Source: Tubulanus polymorphus (Eukaryota; Nemertea; Palaeonemertea; Tubulaniformes; Tubulanidae). Taken from it: a stretch of DNA of 64,000 bases. The translations under genes were made by a program, and so were the position numbers. Each line of letters begins with the position of its first letter. The first letter of the stretch is position 1. Location: the NCBI RefSeq assembly GCF_964204645.1, contig NC_134029.1, positions 20,416,450 through 20,480,449 on the forward strand, written 5' to 3'. The notes beneath the pieces are model-generated. The model had not been told where the DNA came from. It did not search any database and saw nothing but the letters and a program-made list of their open reading frames with translations. Below, piece after piece: positions 49,362 to 62,505 of this stretch.

Positions 49362-49437
49362 TGGAGAAATCGACGATGCATTTGCCGAAGGTTTATATAA
49401 TACTCAGCATTCTGCGTTCGATGTGATCCCGCACTGA
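49362..49437 (+). other. Exon-like sequence: candidate alternative last exon of UCHL3
   Basis: A good acceptor (TATATGTTGTAG) is followed by ATGGAGAAATCG. In the phase left by the UCHL3 exon ending at 47022, it reads D-GEIDDAFAEGLYNT and on to a TGA at 49435-49437. An AATAAA follows at 49454-49459. It could be an alternative coding terminal exon, or simply the UCHL3 3'UTR exon spliced from the donor at 48819. I do not recognise the peptide. Confidence 0.4.
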
Positions 49438-50085
49438 CATCCGATATGCGCTAAATAAATCAATGTTTGTTTATATAAACACTGTGTATTATGTTCACCA
49501 TTACAACACGCGTCTGCGCGTCTATATGACGAATTATTCCCTAACAGGTTCACCTTGGCCTTCGTTGAAAAATTTTGACATCTTCAAAACGCTCCGCTTC
49601 AACGTTCATCGCGTGATTTGTAGCCAGTCTACTGAAGTGTTACTTATTTGAAAAAATAAAACTTGTTAAGGCCCTGATTTGTGCTTACTTTTCACAAAAA
49701 TATCATAAAGGGCTAAAAAATGCTACTTTTGACATACGGCAGTACTCGGAAAGATTTTGTCTCAGCATTCGTAAATATGCTTCTAAGTGTTGATAATAAA
49801 AAAGCCAAGCACATATACCACTTCTGGGCAATTAACACGGGGTGGCATAAGTGATTTGTCCATAGATTATTATGGCTTGACAACCGTGATGCAGGGGACG
49901 CAATTCACTGAAAATAAGTGCTACTTTTTTGCTCAAAAAGCGTTTACTTTGCTCGAGCCCTTTTACCGCTACAAACCACGCTAAAAACCATTTTCGGAAT
50001 ATCGTAAAATAGATAATGAAAAATCACTGCCATTATTGAAACGAAAACGGCATTTTGACGGCGGCGTCGAATGAGGTATGACCTG

Positions 50086-50219
50086 GGGGCCCAGTTTTAC
50101 AAAAAAGTTTAACTCCAATTTTTGGTGTAATCGCCATCGGTTACTTCATATGTATTCAAAGAGGTCAAAAATTTCAACTTAACCGTTGTAGGCTTAAACT
50201 TTTTCGCGAAATTGGGCCC
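50086..50219. mobile_element. Palindromic MITE, CAGTTTTACAAAAAAGTTTA family, copy 1
   Basis: It begins GGGGGCCCAGTTTTACAAAA and ends CTTTTTCGCGAAATTGGGCCC. The arms pair across AAGTTTAACTCC and GGCTTAAACTTT. Copy 2 is at 54694-54822. Confidence 0.8.
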
Positions 50220-50400
50220 TAGGTTACGACCATTTTGGCACGATGAATATTGTACGACTCCCAAGTGTTGTCTACTGCGTATGATATGTTTCGGGTTTTC
50301 ACTAGAAATACTATGAATAAGTGTGTGTGCGTATTTGTCATAAGTTATGAAATTCTGCTGTGTGTTAGTTTGACTGGTAGAAATATTAAATCCTGACTGG

Positions 50401-50565
50401 GGGATCATTCATTCATTACGTACGCATTAGGGGGAGGGGGAGGGCTTAGTGCAATTGCGTACTGTAATGCTTAATGTATATGAAAAAATGGCCGATTTTT
50501 CGGACAGAGGGGAAGGGGGGTTGAAAAAGTCTGATTCCATGCGTACGTAATTAATGAATGATCCC
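50401..50565. mobile_element. MITE with GGGATCATTCATTCATTACG inverted ends
   Basis: The left end GGGATCATTCATTCATTACG followed by TACGCAT is matched by the reverse complement of the right end with about two mismatches in 27 bp. The 165-bp interior has G-rich runs (AGGGGGAGGGGGAGGG and GAGGGGAAGGGGGG). Confidence 0.8.
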
Positions 50566-52420
50566 TGGTTATATTTCTACGGATATCTCGGATTTATTTG
50601 TACCTACCATGATGCGGTGTCATCGGGGAAAAACCGATTTATGTCGCAATTTCGTGATTTTTCTTGCATTTAGGCTCGATAATGCACTGATGGAAACTAA
50701 TAGCCAGTAAATATGATGAATTTCGAATGTGCATTAGTCAACTATAGTCAACTATACTCGGGGTGCAAGGTTAGATTCGGAGATGTAATTTTTTTAGTCC
50801 TTCATTTCTAAAACTGCTGCTCAAATACGAATCTTGATTATGTGCTATAGCTATTGTGATGATGATAATGAAGAAACAATAAATGATTGTAAATCAAGCT
50901 GATGTTTTGACGCATTTCTTTATTCGGATCGGTGAAGCCTTTGGTGTGGACAACGTCATCGAGGAACCAAAGGATTAACGGAATTTTCAGCTGAAAAAAT
51001 CTCTGATCGATCAAAACTGGAGTATTTCAGTGTCACTATAGCTTGTGTTCCTGGACTTCTCAACTGATGTGACTCCACCTATAAGGACTTTTGCAGGGAC
51101 AGCTCTTAGGGTCTTAGTCGGGGAGGGGTGCACCCTAAAAAGGACATAATTAAAAGGGCACAAAAAAGCTCATCAGAAAACATATAGCCATTTTTTGCAA
51201 TGGGAAAAGTTGGAGAACAAGCTCATGACTCTAAACTTAGTTCTAGGTATCAGTTTGATATTCTAATTTTCCCGTAAAATTCTAGGGCAATATAACAATT
51301 ATAGGGGGTGCATTCCCCCCCATACCCCCTCGGATCCTCCTCAGATGTAGTAGAAGTTTGGGGGTAGTTGAAGTAGTTGCTGGGATATTGGAGTATTTTA
51401 ACGTACTATTCACCCTCAAACTTCAACTAACCCCTGTAAGACTGCACCCAGTTTCGTTGAACATGCCCTAAAGTACAAACACTGCCATATTGGCATAATT
51501 GATAACATGATGCTTTGTTAAGGTCTATAAAGTGTACACTTCTCGATAAGAGTACTTGATGGCTCAACCCTCAAAATTAATATAAAAACGAGTACTGTGA
51601 TGTCGGTTTCAAATTTTTCCATTCATAAGTTTTATTATTAATGATAATGAATGGCGTATCCCGCATTTTTATTGTTTGAGTTTGGCTACACAGGTGTTCA
51701 AAATTTTACTCACGTTGAACGCGTGCGTAAATTACAGTTATCTGATTGGTCAATCTTGGACTCATTCATAAAATCTATTCAAATATGCATGTATGCCCGA
51801 GTGGCGTGGCGCGTGTGAGCCCAAACATAGTGGAAACAAACGCAGGTGCTATGGAGAGGGGCCGAACACGTGCCCGCCATGCGCACCTGTCCTTAAAAAG
51901 GACCGTTTCAATGGGAGTTCCTTCGTGCATCATTCAAAATCAGTCCATAAATTTGAGACTAAGATAAAAGCGTTGATATTTGATATCGACCATAACGGAA
52001 CCCTAGCGTGTCTGCAACATTGTCAACTGGGCTTGGCAAACCGTATTTCCTGCGCGATCTTCAAGAGTACATGAAAAAAAATGGAAGCCTCAAAAGAACA
52101 AAGACAGGATATATATTATATGTATATAAATTTAGATCGTGCTGATGATATATTTTTCAAATCATGTCTCATGTTTTTTTTTTTCATGTTTCATGTTTCT
52201 TTTCTTTCCGATATTCTATAGAACGTTGCAAACCAACAGAGACAGTAGATTATCTACTTAGAGCTAGAAAGCTGAAATTCAAAAATGCATATATGGCACC
52301 GTTGTTTGATCTTAAAGTAAGGGATTGACCCTGTTATTTATTTTATTGGTAGATTTCGTCAGATATGATTTAATTAGGTTGTTGTCCCTTACAAACCCAC
52401 CACACATGCAGGGAAATAAA

Positions 52421-52540
52421 CCCCGGGGCCCAGTTTTATAGACTGGTATTAACTTTAACCCAGGGGCTACCCCAATTCATTTTCAATTGAGTTAACCCCC
52501 GGGTTAAAGTTAATACCAGTCTATAAAACGGACCCCGGGG
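52421..52540. mobile_element. Palindromic MITE, TTTATAGACTGGTATTA family, copy 2
   Basis: CCCCGGGGCCCAGTTTTATA on the left, and CTATAAAACGGACCCCGGGG on the right. Near-perfect hairpin matching 16836-16946 through GACTGGTATTAACTTTAACC. Confidence 0.88.
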
Positions 52541-54253
52541 TTATAGTAACCGTTGTTGATGGAAATGTACTGAGAAGAAACATTAACACTTGTTCATGGT
52601 TTAATTCGCGATAAGAGTCATATACGTCAAGAATCGCTTACGTCAAGACCCTCGCGATGATGCCGGGGAGCAACGAACGGAAATTAGGTGCACTCTGGTT
52701 CAGTTCACAACGAAAACTGTCTATGGGGTATTAGGAAGAACCCTCCGTTTGGAAAGGCCCATATTCTCGCTCGGGTGATCGTTGGTATTTCGATACGTTG
52801 CGGAGTCGTCGGAAGGAATTTTTTCAGTGGCGAGGCTTATTTCTGAAGGGGGGCTGGGGCCATCCCCTAGAAAAATTTTGAAAATTCAATCGCCGGAGAT
52901 GCGTCTTGGGGCCACTTCACGGTCTCATTCACAGAAGCATGAGAAATCGTGAGCCAACAACCTAGTACAGCGAACGACGAGCTGCTACGCGGAACAGCGT
53001 GCTTTTGAAAAAAATTTTGTTAAGCAAAAAAGTGTTCCGACGGCCCTGCTGCAAACTACACATATATATCGCAAGTTACATTTGCAACAAATAGCTGGTT
53101 CCATTTTTGACAGGAACGGTAGGCCCTACTATTATTCAATGTATGAATTTCATATCAAATCGCCTAGGTAGGGGGTGGTGAGTGATTTGTACAACTGGGA
53201 AGCCACCGACCATTATACGATCAAATGTCGCTTGTCTCTCGTCTGTTCCTCAGCTGAGTCATTTGGGACCCAGACTTATTTTGGCCAGATCCAACCAGTC
53301 TCAAGGTTTACAATAATTTTACCGATCTGCATCTCACTTGTCCAGCTTTCATAATCGGAATGAAAACAGCAACTTGAATGGCCATGCTTTCGAATCCTCA
53401 TGTCTTTTTTTCCCGGATTATCTTCTGACTTCTCCCATAGTAAAACAGCCACAGAGCAACCAGACAAACCAACCGCGAGAAGGCACAACACAGACGACGA
53501 AAAAATCGAATATTATTTGATATCACAGTTTATTTTGCAAATGCGTACCACCATCATCAGTAGAAATATACAATATGTATGTTCACTATTAATATTAAAC
53601 AATGAAACTTTTAGGCAAACACAATATCATTACATACATATAAAGATGTAATCATGTCTTAGCACAGATACATAATTGATACAAGCTAATACATTACTCT
53701 CTTAATATCGTTATTATAGTATCGATTGATTAATAGTTATCAATAACTGATTGATTTCGGAAAATGGCGGCTACATTACGTAATAATAATATTATTTATA
53801 TTAATGTGAGTGTATTTTCACAGTCGCTATACAGTATTAGAGAATATTAATTTTCGTACATGGTCGAAATTACACTTTTACGCATCGTGATTTGGCTTGG
53901 ATGCGTAAATTCGAATCAAAACATCAGCCATGATTATTTGAATGAATACAATTCAAGTTCTGCTCTACTAAAAAGCTGGATAAAATAATGTCCTGTCGAG
54001 TTCACCGAAACTGCACTAATTCGCTTCGATTTTTTTACTATTAAAATAGAATTTGAAAAAACAATCTTTTTGTTTCGTCATATAACGCAGTTGCCGACTT
54101 ATAAAAAAAAATTACAGAAAATAAAATCATGATAAAAATATCGAAACAACACAAATATATGAAAACATCAACCGTATACATCTAACTTTCATGAACAGTT
54201 TCATATATTACTACTCAATACAAATTCTTTTTATGTCGGAATCTCTGGGGCTG

Positions 54254-54352
54254 GAGGTCAGTTGCCCAGTCCAGGCTTAGATCTACAGCCAATCTAGCAA
54301 CTTAAAACCAGTCTTATGATTTAAGAGCATTAGTCACAACTGCACAACTGAG
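54254..54352. mobile_element. Palindromic MITE, related to the CCAGTTGCACAGTAGT family
   Basis: AGGTCAGTTGCCCAGTCCAG on the left and CACAACTGCACAACTGAGC on the right, with AATCTAGCAACTTAAAACCA in the middle as in the 60745-60875 copy. A further fragment (CAATCTAATAACTTAAAACC) is at about 54637. Confidence 0.6.
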
Positions 54353-54693
54353 CAAGTTCCATAGTCCTGGCTTTGACTTCAGTCAGGGTGTACTTAAGTT
54401 ATCACAGTTAGTCGACTATTTGCGAAATAAGTAAAACTGAATGCCAGTTAGTCGAAACTATAGTCCGGAAATAGTCGACCACTGGATTGACCATGGTCCC
54501 TGTTCAGACTTGATTCCAAGATGGCCGACACTATGAAATGTGTTAAGACCGAACTGTAGTGCATTCAGTTATTAGCTCCAATGACTAGTCGACTAACTAC
54601 GAAAACCGAAGTTCGCCCTGATAACATCTTGTGTGTAGCCAATCTAATAACTTAAAACCATTCTCAAGATTCAAGACTATTAAACAGACTCCT

Positions 54694-54822
54694 GGGTCCA
54701 GTTTCACAAAAAAGTTTAACTCAAATTTTTGGCTTTATTGCTATTGGTTACTTCATGTTTTCAATGAGACAACAATTAAACTTTAACCGTTTTTGGCTTA
54801 CACTTTTTCGTGAAATTGGGCC
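54694..54822. mobile_element. Palindromic MITE, CAGTTTTACAAAAAAGTTTA family, copy 2
   Basis: GGGTCCAGTTTCACAAAAAA on the left, CACTTTTTCGTGAAATTGGGCC on the right. It shares TTATTGCTATTGGTTACTTC-type centre sequence with 50086-50219. Confidence 0.8.
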
Positions 54823-55916
54823 GTGAAGATTAATGTAAATCGCAATGAAGCTGGTTATCAATAAGAACCTCGCAAAAAAGATATCTTAAAAAAAAAAAAG
54901 AAGAAAAACCTCCGACAACAGTATCTAGAATCGACAACTTTCTACATAAAACTTTTGAAAGGTAATTTAGGAAATTTCGATACATAATAGTGTTCTATAT
55001 ATTGGGTAGAGATTTCTAAAACCAATTCATCAATACCAGCCTTTCAAAAATGGAGATGACTTCTTAATAATATACATCCCACACGCAAACACACACGTGG
55101 TCTAGTCCTTAAACTTAATTACTCAAATGTAACATATGCCCCTGACAAATAATACATATATGTACTGAACTATTTCAAGGTTAGTAGACTCGTCCTATTT
55201 CAGTCGATTCTTCCCTTAGGCGAATAATCAACTATACTTCTGATCTTTCCCGCCAGTTATACCAACCAGAAAGGCCTAAATATAAAAACTGTCGAGTAGT
55301 ATACAGTATAATTATCAAGTAAACCTGTTTTAAGAAGTTTAATATAGATTTGTTCAATACCATGTATAAGCCAATCTGAACGCTAAAACCCGTATACCTT
55401 AAAACCGATTATAAAATCGTCTGTTATCGTAAACAATTATCGTTAAGCCACTTTTCTTCTAATCATTTTCTCAGATATTTCACCAGCAATTCGGAATAAT
55501 TTCACCCTGCCGAGTAATCGCGGTTTTATTTTCGAAGCCAAGCTCGGATGAACTAGGCCTACGAGCGTAGTTACTACAAGCCCTCTACGCAAGGCTTTAA
55601 CCCGATGAGCCACTACATCGCGATTCGGCTAGCCTGATATCACGAATGAAAGCTATTTTACATCACATCGAAAATGACTTAAAAGTGAGAAATTCAGAAA
55701 TTTCGAATTTCGTAAATAACGATCTATTTTAGAAAGCAGAATTTTTCGAAACTCTTCAAATAGCGTATTGGTTCGACTACTATTGCTACGACGCTAGTTC
55801 TTTCTATCAATCGCTCGAAACTCAGCTTCACGCGAACGTGCACGGCGTAATTACAGTCGTTAATTAACTAATCAATTAGTAACTAGCATTAATTAATAGA
55901 TCAATTCCATAAACAT

Positions 55917-56036
<120 letters not shown>

Positions 56037-56399
56037 CACAAGTTCAGTGAACAACAACAATAACGATATCGCGACATCGAAACAAATATATACCAATTCA
56101 TCGAACGAACGTAGAAATTCAACATCGCGCACGACGCCGTGGAAACATTACGAATCGATATCAATTTTAAGAGTTCCGCTCTGTTTTTTTTTTGTCGTTT
56201 TGTCGAAAAAATCGTACAAACATAATATTCAACTATACAAAGTTTTTTTTTTATAGTTTACAGTTCATAATATACAGAGTACAGTTCGTTACGATTATAT
56301 CAATACTATCATAATATATAATAATCCGTCTTAAATATACGTTATATTTACATCATATTCGATAATAATATTGATAACATGTTTTTCGTGTATGAAAAT

Positions 56400-56470
56400 T
56401 TACAAAATTTTACTTATAATAATATAATAATAATAATAGTAATAATGATGATAATAATAATAATAATAAC
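56400..56470. repeat. (ATA)n-type trinucleotide microsatellite
   Basis: Imperfect ATA/AAT repeat with occasional GAT units. Confidence 0.9.
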
Positions 56471-58537
56471 TTTATTACACTAATCGTAAACTACGGTTCG
56501 TCGAATGAGAAAGTGAAGCGAAGTCGATATATTTAACAACCACGATAATGACAAGCGTTCGTTTGCACGCCTGCCCGCCTGCCCGCCCGCAAAGAGTTTC
56601 GAGAATGGAAGACTAAACAACATATTATTATCATCGATAAAGGATGGGAAAAACCGCTGAGAAAATTTGAAATATTACATCGCGTCGGGTAATTAACGTC
56701 TGAACAGGTGCGTTTTTCTTAATTCTCGTTTTTTTTTCTAACACCAACGTCTCTCTCTCTCTTTCTCCGGATCGATATTTCAGGGACATACGCATCGTAC
56801 ATACATCACGTACTACGTATAGTCGGGGCGGGCGGGCGGCGCGTTAGTTCGGAGAAAAAAAAAAAATCAATTGAAACCATCGGTGTCAAACTCGAACTAT
56901 ACAACAGTTTTTCGCATACACACCGGGCAGGCGCGCGCACGCGTACATATATACATATACAGACAGAGAGATGAAATGAGATACGATGATAAATGCAGGT
57001 TTATTTACAACAGGCGTGGGAATATTAATAATAATATCAATAAGTTGTGAAAGGCACTTTTAAAGTGATATCCAACTAACAATAGTCACACTGTAACCAC
57101 ATTTTTAGTGACGACGCGTTCATCGTTCTACCGCGCTACGTTACCGAACATATATCAAAAAAGATCCTCGAGATTATTATTATTTTTTTTTTTGTAGTAG
57201 TAGTGTTCAATTTATATATCGCGCTACAACAAGCTGCCTTAGGCCCTTGATATACATAATATATTACTATATATCACTGAGCGCGTCGTAGTTTAGAAAA
57301 TGTACGAAAATGAGAAATCATCTTAGAAAATCATAGAAAAACATTGTCGGTTTTTTTTGGCCGAGTGTCAAAACTCCCGATACCGGCTAGATTATCCTAC
57401 GGCGTAAACAACATATCGTAGTATTTTGGTATTTGTGGAGGCACGTGTATTACAAACTAATCAGCACATCAGAAATGGCCCCAGTCCAACGAGTGGTTAT
57501 TACACCTAACGACGTTAAAGGTCCTTCGCAGGTCCTAATCGCCTAACGTCCTAAGCAATCTAAGACCCCTCATAAGCGTTGACGTCGTCGTCGTCGGCGC
57601 TATATTTGCGAGAGATTTTCAGGAATTCGGATGATGGAAGATTGAAGAAAGACAACATTGCTGCGCCGCGTTGCGTGACGTCAGTTTGTGCAGCTGCGAC
57701 GAATAATACACGAAAACAAATAAGAATCGATATCACAAATTGTACGTATGACAGCTCTCGGTGTTGTTTAGTGTGTATAATAAAGTGATCAGTACCACTG
57801 CCAATTCAAAGTCATACATTTTACACGTAATACCCAATCGGACGCCCGTTTAAATAATACGACGATGATGACATCGTCACAATAAGTTTTAAACTACACG
57901 AATAAGTTTTACAAATACGCATATACATAGAAAAACCCTTCGTTCGTAGATATAACTCGAAACGACGTATTACGAACTAGTCAAAAATTCCGCGCCATAA
58001 AAACCCTCCCATTTGAATAATCTTCGCGAAAAAAAATGATATTTGGTGTATCATGCGTAGACCAGTTAGGGCTTCGATTAAACATTTCCTTAAATATCAA
58101 TCAAGAAATAATACAATAGTCTACTTATAAATTCTAGCTAGATAATTTGGCAACTACGACAATCTTCCTTCTCTTATAAGAGTCAACGAATAGAACTGAT
58201 CACGAAATATCATCAGAGGTCGACATACAAGTCATAGATATTCATAATATATAGTATACCGGTAGTCTATTATTAAAAGTTCGAATCCCGACTTAATCAA
58301 TAAACGACAACTAAAACGCGGATTAAAATAGAACTAATAAGGTGTTTAAAAAAAAAAAGAAGAGATTTATAGCACATATATATTTATACATATTATTCGG
58401 TCAAGTTTTCTATGAAATAACAATGTGTAAACGTTGAAATCGGTGTATACAGTTCGAAACCAAGTGGAAGGCGTTTAAAAACTGTCTGTGGGTGAGGTAT
58501 ACATGTAAAACAATGTATCTAGATACCTGTACATATA

Positions 58538-58539
<2 letters not shown>

Positions 58540-58573
<34 letters not shown>
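58540..58573. repeat. (TA)n microsatellite
   Basis: Pure TA run of about 33 bp. Confidence 0.95.
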
Positions 58574-58577
<4 letters not shown>

Positions 58578-59074
58578 ACATCGTGAATGTACGGTTGGAG
58601 TTAAGTGTGCGCAAACACGGAGGAGGAGACGAGTATTCACTTAAATATAGAGTATTAACTAAACCTTACGACGATATATTCAAAGAAGATTTTAGAACGC
58701 CACACGAAAAAAATGCACAACCGGTTTTAATGGGTAAACCGCGTGCTTCCCCCTGCTGTCGTCTCTCCGGAGCTCTAGGTACTCGTCGTTCCGCGAAAAC
58801 TTCTTCCGACGCCCGAGCCGTTTCAAATGCAACACGTACGAAAATATTCTCTACATCGATCCGGGACTCCTACGAATGTTTAATTATCGCGCGGGCCCGG
58901 CATTTCTCAAAAACGAAGATCGGATTCAATTTTCGATACGCGCGAATCTAGTCGTAGCGACGTCTCTGCCGTAAAAACTGCACCACACAGTTCAAAAAGA
59001 TCGGAGTAACTTCGAACCGTCCAATATCACAACAATAACCTCTGCAGACGCTATCATTATCAATATATGAGATC

Positions 59075-59118
59075 TCATCATCGTCATTATCATCATCATC
59101 ATCGTCGTCGTCGTCGAT
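59075..59118. repeat. (ATC)n(GTC)n microsatellite beside the KLF stop
   Basis: An ATC/TCA run followed by a TCG/GTC run, lying within about 100 bp 3' of the KLF stop codon on the minus strand, presumably in the 3'UTR. Confidence 0.85.
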
Positions 59119-59168
59119 GACATTATTTTCTAACCACCGGGTTTCGCGCCGCCGCGTCGCGACCGCGT

Positions 59169-60532
59169 TCACTTCGCCGTCGACGACGACGAATTCTTCG
59201 GCTCGTGTCGTTTGTTGTGCAACGCGAGGTGGTCGGAACGCGCGAAACATCGGTCGCAGATTTGACAGCGGAACGGCTTCGCGCCGGTGTGCTTGCGGAT
59301 GTGACGAGTCAGTTCGTCGGAGCGCGCGAAACGCCACTGACACGTCGGGAAATGACATCGATACGGCTTTTCACCTGGAGAATACAAAAACATGAAACCG
59401 TTGTTTAAAACATTCAGCGAAACATTAGAAAATGTTTAATCAGTTCATTGCCGATAACAGGGGTGAATGATGTAGGGGTGATTTCGAGGGTCCCGGTCCT
59501 GTCTTCCCATAAAGGTTGCCCTTTTCGTTAAGACAGGTATTGTAAAACCTGAAAATCATATGACGCTCATCCTCTCGCAAATTCCAACTTTTCAGGTGTA
59601 TTCATTCAAAGATATCTAAAACCGAGGATAGGACCCCCATTAGGGGCCTTTGACATGGCTGCTTTATCGAGATATGCCTTTTCTTTTCTTCTCGACCCAA
59701 TTTTCCTAGATACACCCCTGAATAAAAACTGATTACCGCGCGCAAAATCTTACGTCACAAGTATAACAAATATGAACTGGGAAAAGGTTCAGGTTTCGGC
59801 TGTGCATATTGGTCCACATGATTAGAAGATAACATAATCGTATATTTCATCACATTAATGAACTAAGATCGGATATTCAATTGTTAAACACTAGATACAG
59901 TATCTATCTAGCAAACCGGATGGTTGTCTAATATCCTAATACAACAAATACTAATTCAGTTAAAATTCATTCATATAGGTCTATATCATCTCTGGGATGG
60001 AGGGGTCATATTGTATAACCGATGTTTAAGCATTTAATCAAATCTGTGGAATGGATTAACTAGAAGAATGGATGATGCTAATCCGCAGATTAGTTAATCT
60101 ATTATGCTAAAACGAGGCCACCAAGAATTGCTACCTTATGCTTATTGATCACCGCTGACTGATATGTATTTGTATACGCCAACAACGAGTACATGTACGA
60201 AGGTGGTTAAATATTCAAGACAATTGGAGAATGAGAGCCATAAAAGTTGGTCAATGGCTGTTTAGTATGTTTAGTATATTTATCTCGCATGTAATACATA
60301 TATACATCAGGGCCAAATCCAAGTGTGTTCGAATGACAGGATACAGAAATTATACCTCCCGCTACCAGAAATTCCTTTCTTTTTTGATTTTCACAAAAGT
60401 GAACGTTCCACGACTCAATATCATGTATATTTATATCATGTGTGACATTTAAACAGTAAACGCCTTCTTTACCTGTATGAATGCGCTGGTGAGCTTTCAA
60501 ATGTGAACTTTTCGTGTAAGCCTTTAAACAAC
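59169..60532 (-). CDS. Krueppel-like factor, C-terminal zinc-finger exons (partial)
   Basis: A sequence-specific nuclear transcription factor of the Sp/KLF family that binds GC/CACCC boxes. Two exons are seen: 60532-60473 and 59374-59169. They are joined in frame across HTG|EKPY, the usual KLF junction. The first encodes the rest of finger 1 from its second Cys ([16 protein letters not shown]). The second encodes fingers 2 and 3, with RSDELTRH and RSDHLALH recognition helices and TGAKPF linker, then [11 protein letters not shown] and a [12 protein letters not shown] and [14 protein letters not shown] are closest to KLF6/KLF7, but KLF5-type members cannot be excluded. The activation-domain exon should lie upstream, to the right of 60532. 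I find no candidate up to 64000, so it is probably beyond the window. Confidence 0.93.
59500..59730. repeat. Dispersed repeat shared with 32830-33060
   Basis: AACTTTTCAGGTGTATTCAT, AAAGATATCTAAAACCGAGG and TTTCTTTTCTTCTCGACCC match the ADCK2 intron copy. It lies in the last KLF intron. Confidence 0.65.
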
Positions 60533-60744
60533 CTGCAATATACAAAATCGAGAAATTCATCAGTGAATATGAAGAGAATACGCGGAGACCTTTTTCGCAT
60601 AAACGTTATCAAAATAGATAGACATTTCAACCGTATCCTATAAGCACCTTTTAACCGCGGCGGTGCCGATGAAAATATTTTGATAATTTCTTAAAAAATT
60701 GTTCAACCTTTTTTTTATAACTTATATCGCAAGATAATCGACAT

Positions 60745-60875
60745 GGACCGGTTGCGTAGTCATGGCTTAAACTTAAGACCAGTCTAAGACCAACTTAGTT
60801 CTATAGTCAATCTAACAACTTAAGACCAAACTTAAGATTTAAGGCCACTTTAAGCTACTACTGTGCCACTGGGTC
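60745..60875. mobile_element. Palindromic MITE, CCAGTTGCACAGTAGTGACT family
   Basis: GGACCGGTTGCGTAGTCATG on the left and CTACTGTGCCACTGGGTC on the right, with CTTAAGACC blocks inverted as in 10005-10139. Confidence 0.75.
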
Positions 60876-62321
60876 TAGGTGATCTAGGTGATCTGGAATT
60901 TTGTCAAACTGAAAATAAAACTAGGGCATTGTGAAATGTTCAACTCTAGCACCAGATGTCACCGTAGGTCTCATTTATATTCGCCGGAGAAAATTGTGAA
61001 TGGCACGGAACGCTGGATTTATAAATAACTCAATAACTCGGCGTCAGTCTATCAGCATAATTTATGGAAACCTTCATTCAACAACAACAACAACAGTACT
61101 CACACTCACACTCACACTCACACTCACACTCACTCTATCACTCACATGAAAACATCAATAGCAGCTAAAATGAACCCGTTTTAGCAATGATAGGCCCAGT
61201 ACCCGTCGGTTCAGGCTCCGACCGCCTACGTCTGCAACCGACGCCGCTAGAGTATAGTCATTCGAGAATAGGGTTTTCATGCTGCTACTACCACAGAAGG
61301 TGCGTGTGATACGGCGCAATACGCCATCAGACCCGACTGCAATAGCCAAATACGCATACAGCAAGAAACACGCGAAACGAGAAACGCATTTGATATCTAC
61401 TCGGTGTTTACGCGTTACGACAAGCTCTCCCTTCGGCTCGGGACCTGATTTTGACAGTATCGCGGTGTCCCTGAGGTGTTTTGTTTCGTTGCCGGGATAC
61501 TGAAAATTGGGATCGGACAAACCAGGAATTTTGACACCAGGATTTTTGACACTAGATACTGATAATAAATAAAGTGCTTCGTAAGTCGTGTAAATTGAGA
61601 GTGAGCAGGAAACAGTACTTAGCAAATTTGCGCATTATTTTGAGAAACAATTGAGACCGTAGACATGGCATTTAAGCGTATTTCGAGGGAAACTATCCCT
61701 TCAAATCACAGTAAAAACAGCGCCACCTTCTCCCGCCACAAAGCAGATGAATGCCTAGAGGTGATGCCCGGTTTTCCCTTTCAAAACAAAAATTTCGAAA
61801 AAATCTTTTTCATTTCGAAAGTAGATATGGCAATAAAGCGGATTTCAAGGGAAACAGTCCCTTCCGATCTCGATCGCGGTAAACACGGCGCCGCTACCTT
61901 CACCCGCCACAACGCGGATTCACGCCTAGCGATGACGAGCCTGCGTCCACGAGCCCGCGTCCTAGTATCGGTCGGGTTTTTTTTTTTCATTTACGAAAAA
62001 AAAAATTTCGAAAAACATTTTTCACTTCGACAACTACGAACGGCGGCGTACTAATCATATATAGGTAGGTGATGATTTCCGTTGCCATGGTAGCAACAGA
62101 CGATAGACTGGAACGTATCAACTATCAACAACCAGAACGGCGGCGGAGATCTGTACAGCGTGTGTGCACGCTGGATCATTCGTTCGTTCGTTCGTTCGTT
62201 GCTTTCATGAATGAACGCTTTGCGGAAAGGGTTTCAACAAATAAAGATAAATGCGTTCGAATTATGATGCTACGTTTCGCACCGTTCATTTTCAGAATCT
62301 TTTAGCGGAGACGAACAGATG

Positions 62322-62505
62322 CAGGGTGGCCACTTCTATGTCACTTGCTTCTTCCCCGACTATTCCCCCCCCCCCGGATTTGATCTACTAATCCAATCAA
62401 TTAACACAGTCAAATACGTAAGACATAGACGAAAACTCTTTGATCTTATGCGCGCTCTATCGATCTCAACAAATTTTCCTGATTTATAGGATTTTTTAAA
62501 ACAAA
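62322..62505. repeat. Dispersed repeat, GGGTGGCCACTTT family (5' part)
   Basis: It starts CAGGGTGGCCACTTCTATGT and contains CTAATCCAATCAATTAACAC and AAATTTTCCTGATTTATAGG, as in 9325 and 11377. No matching right end is seen, so it is truncated. It holds an 11-C homopolymer near 62366. Confidence 0.75.

Noticed and set aside
51746-52074. Two overlapping plus-strand open frames, one Cys-rich
   Set aside because: No recognisable domain, no clear splice borders, and the two frames compete. Too weak to call a gene.
61155-61625. Minus-strand 156-codon open frame upstream of KLF, considered as the missing KLF exon
   Set aside because: It lacks the acidic/Ser-rich activation region, does not end in the first finger Cys and has no donor in the needed phase.
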